From Superficieibacter sp. 1612_C1 (lineage in GTDB: Bacteria > Pseudomonadota > Gammaproteobacteria > Enterobacterales > Enterobacteriaceae), in assembly GCF_015234305.1 (NCBI RefSeq), contig NZ_JADGMI010000006.1, positions 328,261-392,260 of the forward strand: a DNA stretch of 64,000 bases. Reading direction: 5' to 3'. Shown one piece after another: positions 58,348 to 64,000 of the stretch. A program made the translations under genes and the position numbers. Under the pieces are notes generated by a model. That model ran no database searches. It was not told the DNA's origin and worked only from the letters and a program-made list of their open reading frames with translations. Within the stretch, counting starts at the first letter, position 1. Each line of letters begins with the position of its first letter.

Positions 58348-59067
58348 ATGCTAATCGGACCTTTTATCAATGCCAGCGCCGTGCTGGTCGGCGGCGCGCT
58401 GGGTGCGCTTCTCAGCCATCGCCTGCCGGAACGCGTGCGCGTTTCCATGCCTTCAGCCTTCGGGTTGTGCTCGCTGGGTATAGGAATTTTACTGACGATA
58501 AAATGCGTTAACCTGCCAGTGATGGTGCTGGCGACGCTGGTCGGCACGCTAATCGGCGAGATCTGCTATGTAGAGAAAGGGATCAGCGGTGCGATTAACG
58601 GCCTGCGGAAAATAGCGCAGAAGAAAAAGCCCGAGTTACAGGCCAGCGGTGCCCATGAGACTTTTGTCAACAGCCTCGTGGCGCTGATCATCCTGTTCTG
58701 CGCCAGCGGTACCGGTATTTTTGGTGCGATGCACGAAGGCATGACGGGCGATTCGAGCATTCTGATCGCAAAATCTTTCCTCGATTTCTTCACCGCAGTG
58801 ATTTTCGCCACCTCGCTGGGGATTGCCGTATCGGCTATCTCCGTCCCCATGCTGGCGATCCAGCTTTTGCTTGCCAGCTGCGCCACGCTCATTTTGCCGC
58901 TCACTACGCCCGCGATGATGGGCGATTTTTCCGCGGTGGGCGGCGTCCTGTTGCTGGCCACCGGCTTGCGCATTTGCGGCATTAAGATGTTCGCCGTCGC
59001 CAATATGCTCCCGGCGCTGATTATCTCCATGCCGCTCTCCGCGCTGTGGACAACATTATTCGCCTGA
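58348..59067 (+). CDS. yqgA: YqgA, DUF554 inner-membrane protein
   Basis: The protein has 239 residues (E. coli 235) and six to seven hydrophobic segments. It opens MLIGPFINASAVLVGGALGALL, and DUF554 covers the whole length (SGTGIFGAMHEGMTGD, LATGLRICGIKMF). Its transport role, if any, is unknown. GTGAGG lies 8 bases before the ATG. It is followed by tRNA-Phe on the same strand. Confidence 0.93.
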   Translation: MLIGPFINASAVLVGGALGALLSHRLPERVRVSMPSAFGLCSLGIGILLTIKCVNLPVMVLATLVGTLIGEICYVEKGISGAINGLRKIAQKKKPELQASGAHETFVNSLVALIILFCASGTGIFGAMHEGMTGDSSILIAKSFLDFFTAVIFATSLGIAVSAISVPMLAIQLLLASCATLILPLTTPAMMGDFSAVGGVLLLATGLRICGIKMFAVANMLPALIISMPLSALWTTLFA

Positions 59068-59133
59068 AAGCGGCTGCATTCTCGCCAATGTGCTGGCATA
59101 ATGTGCAGTTCGCAGCGGATTTGATAATTTTCA

Positions 59134-59162
59134 TTGACGCCGCAGGGGGATTACGGTTTAAT
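59134..59162 (+). promoter_or_regulatory. Promoter of the tRNA-Phe gene
   Basis: TTGACG (59134-59139), 17 bases, TTTAAT (59157-59162), then the GC-rich discriminator GCGCCCC typical of stringently controlled stable-RNA promoters. Confidence 0.85.
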
Positions 59163-59172
59163 GCGCCCCGTT

Positions 59173-59248
59173 GCCCGGATAGCTCAGTCGGTAGAGCAGG
59201 GGATTGAAAATCCCCGTGTCGGTGGTTCGATTCCGCCTCCGGGCACCA
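59173..59248 (+). tRNA. pheV: tRNA-Phe (anticodon GAA), integration site of the element
   Basis: A 76-base tRNA with an encoded CCA. The acceptor stem is GCCCGGA/TCCGGGC, the D-loop is AGCTCAGTCGGTAGAGC, the anticodon arm GGGGATTGAAAATCCCC has GAA, and the T-arm is GGTGGTTCGATTCCGCC. Its position after speC-yqgA is that of pheV, a known attachment site for genomic islands. The 3' end is the presumed left attachment site of the integrated element. Confidence 0.97.
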
Positions 59249-59362
59249 CTATTCGAAGCACGCTGGTCAGAGGTGAGAAAACTGACGGGCGTTTAACGGG
59301 AGTGGTACTTGTTGATGTTGATCCTCACATCAGCATACATCAAGAAGTTACCCTCTCGATTA

Positions 59363-59390
59363 GGGAGCCTGCTGACACAGGCTCCCTTTT
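59363..59390 (+). terminator. Terminator downstream of tRNA-Phe
   Basis: GGGAGCCTG (59363-59371) pairs with CAGGCTCCC (59378-59386), then TTTT. It lies beyond the presumed attachment site, so the tRNA transcript now ends at a terminator that may have come with the element. The rest of 59249-59429 shows no gene. Confidence 0.85.
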
Positions 59391-59429
59391 CTCGATCACT
59401 GTGAATAATTACAATGACGTGACTGAATG

Positions 59430-60431
59430 TCAACCATTGTAAAACATCTCTTCAGCCTTATCGGTGTAAAGTGCCATTTCCTTTTCCAGCGCCTGGCTCA
59501 CAATATCCATACTGATATCAACATATTCCATTGTTGTACTCACGTTGCGGTGCCCCAGCAATCCCTTAACCAGCTGCAGGTTTCGTTCAGGCGAGCTCAT
59601 CAGTGTCGTGGCAAGGGTGTGCCTGAACCGGTGGGGAGAAACATCAAATCCGCACTCTTTTGACAGTCTACGAAAAAAAGAGCGTAACGGTTGCAGCGAT
59701 GGTTTTTCCGAAAGAGACGCCCTTTCTGCAGGCGAAGAGACAAACCGCTCATAGTGAAAAAGCGCATCATTATTGCCGGCACCGCAGTCCCTTGCACGCT
59801 GAAGCAATGCTTCCAGTCTCGGTCGTAAATGACTGACAACGGGAACCCGCCATTCCCGGTACGTTTTACTGCCTTCCGCTCTTAATTCAATCCACCCATC
59901 GTCAAGAGACACATCTTTTAGACGTATATGGAGCAGTTGATTTTGCCGCATACCAGTGTAACGCAAGGTGTCCAGGACAGTCAGCCAGTACCATACTGGC
60001 CTCAGAGCGCATTTAGATTCGGTTCTGGGCTCAGAAGCAAATTGCTGCATAGTTAGCCAGATTTTTGTCATCTGGTTTTTTGTTAGCGTTTTTTTACGCT
60101 TCTTGTCCTGTTTGACCGATACGCCATTGAAGGGATTTTTACTTAAGTTCGTCAGTTGAGAAGTGATGGCAAAATTATACAGGGCACGCATATGGCTGAC
60201 CTTATTGTTCCAGGTATGTGCAGAAAGGCACTGCTTCTTGAGCACATGCCTTCGCCACTCAAGCACATCGCGACTGGTTATGCCGTAAGGCGGACAGGCT
60301 TCCCCGATATGCTTCCTGAAACCACGAACAACCTTCTTATAACTCCACTCGGTATCTTCGCGCAGCGATTTACAGAAAAAGTACTCATCCATAAGTTCCT
60401 GCCAGAGCCAGTCAGCACTATTTTCGTTCAT
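59430..60431 (-). CDS. Tyrosine recombinase (integrase)
   Basis: The protein has 333 residues from ATG 60431. A second ATG at 60440 is too close (1 base) to the GAGG at 60442-60445 to use it, whereas 60431 has 10 bases. The full catalytic set is visible: Arg162 (GMRQNQLL), Lys189 (GSKTYRE), His267 and Arg270 (PHRFRHTLAT), His294 (LLGHRNVSTT) and Tyr303 (MEYV). The N-terminal part is a SAM-like core-binding domain. It is shorter than P4-type integrases (about 400 residues) usually found at pheV. The gene points toward the tRNA. Confidence 0.9.
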   Translation of the reverse strand: MNENSADWLWQELMDEYFFCKSLREDTEWSYKKVVRGFRKHIGEACPPYGITSRDVLEWRRHVLKKQCLSAHTWNNKVSHMRALYNFAITSQLTNLSKNPFNGVSVKQDKKRKKTLTKNQMTKIWLTMQQFASEPRTESKCALRPVWYWLTVLDTLRYTGMRQNQLLHIRLKDVSLDDGWIELRAEGSKTYREWRVPVVSHLRPRLEALLQRARDCGAGNNDALFHYERFVSSPAERASLSEKPSLQPLRSFFRRLSKECGFDVSPHRFRHTLATTLMSSPERNLQLVKGLLGHRNVSTTMEYVDISMDIVSQALEKEMALYTDKAEEMFYNG

Positions 60432-60488
60432 TTTTTCCATTCCTCTCTTAGTAACAGTAACGCACCAGATGTCAGACCGACGTTGTGC

Positions 60489-61277
60489 TCAGGGGAACAA
60501 AATGAACTGACTGTCCTGAGGGATGGTCTTTCTGTATACCCGCCTGCTTTTCACCAGGTAGCCTTTTACCCGTTTGAACCTCCCGGACTTGTCGGGTGTA
60601 TCGTAAAGCTGAGCAAAATAAAATCTCCTGTTATCACGACGCTTATGCAGGTTAAGTCGCTCAAAAGAAGCCTGAATGCTTTCCCGTTGAATAGTCGAAC
60701 CAGTGGCCTTAAGGTAGTCGAAAAAGATACCGGGGACGGGTAAAAAGACATAGCCGGCAATAACATGGATTTTGTCTGCTTTACCATTAAAACTAATATC
60801 TCCCCGATTGAGTCCCTCCCGGAGCCAGTCAAAAAACTGTTCTCCTTCCGCTACGTCAGTACCGGAGACTGCTACGGGTACGGAATCTGATCTTTCATCA
60901 CATTTGTTAACAATTGCAACCTGAGAATAGTCCGAGTTTCCTTTTGCAGACGGTTCCTTTTCATTTGCGGGGTCTTCTATCTTTTCAAGGGGTTCTGACG
61001 ATTGCTGTTCCTCTGCAATCACAACGGACACGCCTGCCTGTACCCTGGCCAGTAAGCCATGCAGTGGCGTTATATAAAACCGGTGATAAACATCCGCCGG
61101 AAGTGAGCTGTTTTCCCATATTTGTTGCAGGCAGGTTTTTCTCAACGGGCTACAGCACAGCGTATCGACCGTACGCGGAGCGTGGTAGCCGGCAGGTGTG
61201 AAAGCGGATACATGACGTGCTGGTTCCGGTTCACCTTTTGAAAACAGAAACCTCAGAGTCCTGATTCTGTCGCGCAT
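60489..61277 (-). CDS. Reduced MobH/TraI_2-type relaxase-like protein
   Basis: The protein has 262 residues from ATG 61277, with AGGAG (complement of 61284-61288) upstream; the frame runs back to 61316. Residues about 30-80 resemble the extreme N-terminus of TraI_2 relaxases, and residues about 145-250 match their C-terminal domain (DUF1528: FFDYLKATGSTIQRESIQAS, then YLVKSRRVY). The HD-type catalytic core with its HH and HxxxxD histidines, normally between, is missing. In its place is a polar linker (about 85-140). It may be a remnant or a regulator of transfer. It sits just upstream of the integrase gene. Confidence 0.7.
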   Translation of the reverse strand: MRDRIRTLRFLFSKGEPEPARHVSAFTPAGYHAPRTVDTLCCSPLRKTCLQQIWENSSLPADVYHRFYITPLHGLLARVQAGVSVVIAEEQQSSEPLEKIEDPANEKEPSAKGNSDYSQVAIVNKCDERSDSVPVAVSGTDVAEGEQFFDWLREGLNRGDISFNGKADKIHVIAGYVFLPVPGIFFDYLKATGSTIQRESIQASFERLNLHKRRDNRRFYFAQLYDTPDKSGRFKRVKGYLVKSRRVYRKTIPQDSQFILFP

Positions 61278-61343
61278 GATTTTCTCCTGGTATAGGGCTG
61301 CCCAGTGTTGTGACACTCCCCGCGCTTCACCATAAAAAACCAG

Positions 61344-62852
61344 TTACTCATTCTCAGAAGTTTTTCCCGTTTCTTCGTGGCTGTCGGCACTCTCTCCATT
61401 TCCGGACGGTACGGTTTCGTACGTCGTCTCGCGGTTTTTCCCGCCTTCATCGCTCAGCCAGCGCATCAACTCGTTAAGCACGAGCGTTCTTCTGGCCCGG
61501 GTGACAGCCACGTACAGCAGGTTGGTCTCATCCTGCCGCTCATCCTGCGAAAGAAGCGGGTCGGTAATGTCGGTAAAATCCTCACTCAGCATCACCACCG
61601 GCCATTCGAGCCCCTTGCTGCGGTGTGCGGTTGAAACCGTGACCTGAGCCTCTTTTTCATGAGTGACGACCTGACGGCGCATAATGGCCAGCTTTTGAGG
61701 GAGCGGGAAAAAGTCATCGAGCAGGCGAATAGCCTGGTTCATCTCCACGTCCTGCGTGGCTTTGGCTATCGAGCAGTACTCGTCAAAATCCCGGTAGTCC
61801 CGGCTGAAGCGCGGGGACTGCATCTTTTCAGGCATATCGGCGGAGAACCAGTACAGATCCTCAAGCTCTTCGGTCTTGTAGCCTTCAATCCCGCCGACCC
61901 AGAAGACCTTTTTCTCCATGAGACTTGCCGTTAAAGCACTCCCAATCACACCGGATACCGTCCGGCTCAGTACAGCAATGTGCTCAGTTCCCTCCGGAAT
62001 TCGGGTCACCACACTGTCTTCCCCCCCGTTGCCTGTTACCTGTTTATCTTCACCGGCACGGTCCAGCAGGATGTTGGCCATACGCGCGACCTCAGGGCCA
62101 AAACGAAAACTCGCCGTCAGCCACAATTTGTCTGCCTGCGCCAGCTGAGGGGCATTGAGCGCGTTATCCGCCCCGCGAAAGCGGTAAATCTGCTGGTAGC
62201 GGTCGCCGACCAGGATGACCCGGCAGGGCTGATTCAGTACAAACGCACTGGTCACCGGGTTAGCGTCCTGCGCCTCATCGAAAAGGATGGTATCCCAGCG
62301 TGTTGATAAATCAGGATGTGAAAGCTGGAAAAGTTTAAGGTAGGTGTCGTGCGTGACGGGAAAGGTTGAATCAGTACGGCTCATTTCATACCAGAGGATT
62401 TGGATTGCCCCCAGAATTTTACCGGCATCGAGACCGTGGCGATCATCCTCAGACGGCAGATGTATCAGCCCCGGCTCAGTATCTGCACTGCAGAGGAACA
62501 TGTTCAGCCCGCTTAGCGCCAGCCGCGCCAGCGGCCAGTGGCGGGTATTGAGCTTGCGGGCCACATCCGTAATGCGCAGACTGGCTGTCAGCCGGTCACG
62601 GAAATGCCTGCCGAAACGGGCCCATGCCAGCTGATGCGACGTTTTACACTCTACGTTATAGGGGAATTTGCGTTCAGCCTCATCCCGCACAGCGCGATTA
62701 TAGGCAAGGTAAAGCATCTTACTTTCCGGGTTGGCTTCAGCGTAGTTCACTAACGTGGAGGTTTTGCCTGTGCCTGCAAACGCATTTACCACAAGATGAT
62801 TACCCTTCCATTCGATGATGGCGTTTTGTTCGGCTGTTGTTTTCCAGGTCAC
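61344..62852 (-). CDS. UvrD/PcrA-like superfamily 1 helicase
   Basis: The protein has 502 residues, a compact SF1A helicase. Motif I is AFAGTGKTST (Lys30), motif II FDEAQD (Asp192-Asp196), motif III GDRYQQIYRFRGA, then TASFRFG, motif V STAHRSKGLEWPVV and motif VI LLYVAVTRARR. This order is as in UvrD, but it is shorter than UvrD (about 720), closer to the FBH1-like branch. It probably helps DNA processing or transfer of the element. The acidic C-terminal tail is probably disordered. Confidence 0.9.
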   Translation of the reverse strand: MTWKTTAEQNAIIEWKGNHLVVNAFAGTGKTSTLVNYAEANPESKMLYLAYNRAVRDEAERKFPYNVECKTSHQLAWARFGRHFRDRLTASLRITDVARKLNTRHWPLARLALSGLNMFLCSADTEPGLIHLPSEDDRHGLDAGKILGAIQILWYEMSRTDSTFPVTHDTYLKLFQLSHPDLSTRWDTILFDEAQDANPVTSAFVLNQPCRVILVGDRYQQIYRFRGADNALNAPQLAQADKLWLTASFRFGPEVARMANILLDRAGEDKQVTGNGGEDSVVTRIPEGTEHIAVLSRTVSGVIGSALTASLMEKKVFWVGGIEGYKTEELEDLYWFSADMPEKMQSPRFSRDYRDFDEYCSIAKATQDVEMNQAIRLLDDFFPLPQKLAIMRRQVVTHEKEAQVTVSTAHRSKGLEWPVVMLSEDFTDITDPLLSQDERQDETNLLYVAVTRARRTLVLNELMRWLSDEGGKNRETTYETVPSGNGESADSHEETGKTSENE

Positions 62853-62945
62853 TGTGTTCTCCCGCAGCAGCAGATGTGAAAAAAAACAGCCTGACAGCGG
62901 GAAGAGTTCACTACGATAAAAAACCAGATACCGTGCTTCAGAAAT

Positions 62946-62969
62946 AAAAAACGCTCCCGGGCGGGAGCG
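62946..62969 (-). terminator. Terminator after the methyltransferase-like gene
   Basis: CGCTCCC (62952-62958) and GGGAGCG (62963-62969) with a 4-base loop; on the minus strand six T residues follow. Confidence 0.88.
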
Positions 62970-62980
62970 TGTGGATGTGA

Positions 62981-63664
62981 TTATGCCGCCTGCAAGTACC
63001 GTGGATCCAGACGAACAGGCCAGCCGCCGAGATAGTGCCCGGGGGTATAGAGTATCCGGCGTCGTTCATTCGCCAGGGTATTACCTACCACCACTTCGCC
63101 GGCAATCCCGCACAGGGACAGCTGTATGTAAGCCATTCCGGCCGCAAGCGGATCGATATCTGTCGCGGATACCCACAGATACCGGTGCGGTGGCCACCCC
63201 GCCTTTTGCAGAACATCAGCAAATGCCAGCACCATGCAGCCGGCACCGCACGCAGGTTCACTCAGGGTGATGAAGGGTTTGTCACGGAACAACGCTTCAG
63301 TGTCGCCCAGCTGCATGGCCGCCATCATTCTGGCCACGTCCCAGGGCGTGAAAAACTGCCCCCTGTATTTGTCACCCAGCTCCAGCTGCATAAAGACGCG
63401 GCCAAGGAAGTCCCCGGGCGCTTCACCCAGCCCGTTAACAACGTGGGCCAGCAGCTGCGCCATGCGCGTGACGTCCTCCTTTTCGTATCCACCGACTATA
63501 CGCAGATACTTTTGCTCCTGCGCTTCACTGAAGTGAAGCCGGTTTTCCAGCGCGATGACGCTGCAGCTGATGAAGTCTTCAAACACTTTAAACCGGTGAT
63601 GATACCGGGCCGTCTGACTGAACAACTTAACAAAGGCTTTTTCGTGGTTAATCATGCCAGGCAT
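62981..63664 (-). CDS. Methyltransferase-like protein lacking motif IV
   Basis: The protein has 227 residues, with GGAG seven bases before ATG 63664. It matches the SAM-binding half of N6-adenine methyltransferases: motif X QFFTPWDVARMM (about 103-114), motif I SEPACGAG (135-142) and the acidic motif II SATDIDPLAAGMAY. The chain ends some 30 residues after VVVGNTL, and no NPPY/NPPF or DPPY motif is present. Methylation is therefore doubtful. Family members on plasmids and islands share this short form, and function is unknown. Confidence 0.75.
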   Translation of the reverse strand: MPGMINHEKAFVKLFSQTARYHHRFKVFEDFISCSVIALENRLHFSEAQEQKYLRIVGGYEKEDVTRMAQLLAHVVNGLGEAPGDFLGRVFMQLELGDKYRGQFFTPWDVARMMAAMQLGDTEALFRDKPFITLSEPACGAGCMVLAFADVLQKAGWPPHRYLWVSATDIDPLAAGMAYIQLSLCGIAGEVVVGNTLANERRRILYTPGHYLGGWPVRLDPRYLQAA

Positions 63665-63724
63665 GCGTCTTCTCCATAAAAAAAGGGAACACGCACCCTG
63701 ACCAGGGGACGTGTCCCCTGAGGG

Positions 63725-63750
63725 TAAAAAGCCACGGCATTGCCGTGGCT
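63725..63750 (-). terminator. Terminator after the last partial gene
   Basis: A near-perfect AGCCACGGCA/TGCCGTGGCT palindrome (63730-63750) with T-run on the minus strand, 23 bases past the stop of the partial gene. The gene-free stretch 63665-63772 also holds a second weaker hairpin (63695-63719). Confidence 0.75.
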
Positions 63751-63772
63751 GGGTTAACGGAGGAACAGGCTT

Positions 63773-64000
63773 TTACCCCCGGACCTCACGATAAGATGCT
63801 GCTTCCTGAGTCGATAACGCCGGCTCATCGCTGACGAGATAAAGCACCTGACCGGGCTGAGACGCGCCGGCCGCACCTTTGTGTCCGTCGACATGTTCGC
63901 CGCCGTCATAGCAGTCGTAACCGCTGAGCCCGCTCACGGGCTCGCTGTAGCTGTGACGCACCTCGCAGTCAAATACCGCAGAAATTTCCCCGACAACCTC
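63773..64000 (-). CDS. Unknown protein, 5' end outside the window
   Basis: The open frame runs from the stop at 63773 to the window edge without a stop: 75 readable residues. A GTG at 63961 is the first start candidate inside, but the frame continues upstream through E-V-V-G-E-I-S, so the true start is probably beyond 64000. The sequence is acidic and Gly/Ser-rich, and two Cys lie in the readable part. I recognise no domain. It is followed by a terminator and oriented like its neighbours. Confidence 0.5.
   Translation of the reverse strand, partial: EVVGEISAVFDCEVRHSYSEPVSGLSGYDCYDGGEHVDGHKGAAGASQPGQVLYLVSDEPALSTQEAASYREVRG

Noticed and set aside
59249..64000. A second copy of the tRNA-Phe 3' end (right attachment site) inside the window
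   Set aside because: I found no repeat of the T-arm/acceptor sequence after 59248, so the element's right end must lie beyond 64000.

Overview
This window is chromosomal DNA from a member of the Enterobacteriaceae. Most of it follows the E. coli / Salmonella order argP-yggE-argO-mscS-fbaA-pgk-epd ... tktA-loiP-speB-speA-metK-galP-sprT-endA-rsmE-gshB-yqgEF ... yggRSTU-rdgB-hemW-yggM ... yggN-yggL-trmB-mutY-yggX-mltC ... speC-yqgA-pheV. The proteins are close to their E. coli counterparts in sequence and length. Accessory blocks resemble those of Salmonella, Enterobacter, Citrobacter and Klebsiella. I cannot fix the genus from the sequence alone.

Layout. 1-4074: the 3' end of argP, yggE, argO, an orphan TRAP-type periplasmic binding protein and mscS. 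4283-7881: the glycolytic operon epd-pgk-fbaA on the minus strand, with a Cra-like site upstream. 8121-11211: a PPC/DUF296 protein and a complete ECF-type ABC importer (S, T and two ATPases). 11171-16519: the mannitol-type PTS operon cmtB-cmtA-yggP-yggF-yggD-yggC. 16779-18813: tktA. 19094-20230: loiP and a REP/BIME-like repeat array. 20234-23479: the putrescine genes speB, speA and the small yqgB. 23985-31327: metK (with met boxes), galP (with GalR and CRP sites), then sprT, endA, rsmE, gshB, yqgE and ruvX. 31324-35264: accessory genes for a CsgD-like LuxR regulator and a divergent IclR / FAD-oxidoreductase pair. 35261-40591: yggR through hemW and yggM. 41281-43792: a PdxA-type dehydrogenase and a GntP-family permease, at the place where E. 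coli K-12 carries ansB. 43862-48313: yggN, yggL, trmB, mutY, yggX and mltC. 48358-55670: a carbohydrate cluster of ROK kinase, PTS EIIB and EIIC, GH31, GH1 and a GntR regulator. 55708-59067: speC and yqgA. 59173-64000: tRNA-Phe followed by the start of an integrated element (tyrosine integrase, relaxase-like fragment, UvrD-like helicase, methyltransferase-like protein and one more partial gene).

How the parts work together. The backbone supplies lower glycolysis and the pentose phosphate shunt (fbaA, pgk, epd, tktA), polyamine synthesis (speA, speB, speC, with metK making the S-adenosylmethionine needed for spermidine), redox and damage repair (gshB, yggX, mutY, rdgB) and tRNA/rRNA modification (trmB, rsmE). 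Four accessory loci add nutrient uptake: the ECF importer, the cmt PTS, the PdxA/GntP locus and the PTS/GH31/GH1 locus. The last looks built to import a disaccharide or small oligosaccharide and to split alpha- and beta-glycosidic bonds in the cytoplasm.

The least ordinary items are: the asymmetric ECF ATPase pair, in which one subunit has lost the LSGGQ signature and the other the switch histidine; the PTS/GH31/GH1/ROK locus, whose GH1 enzyme has Asn where a phosphate-binding Lys is expected; the long speC leader with a short Arg/Pro-rich open reading frame and several hairpins; and the pheV element with a reduced MobH-type relaxase and a methyltransferase-like protein without its catalytic motif IV. 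No CRISPR array, rRNA or intact insertion sequence was seen.
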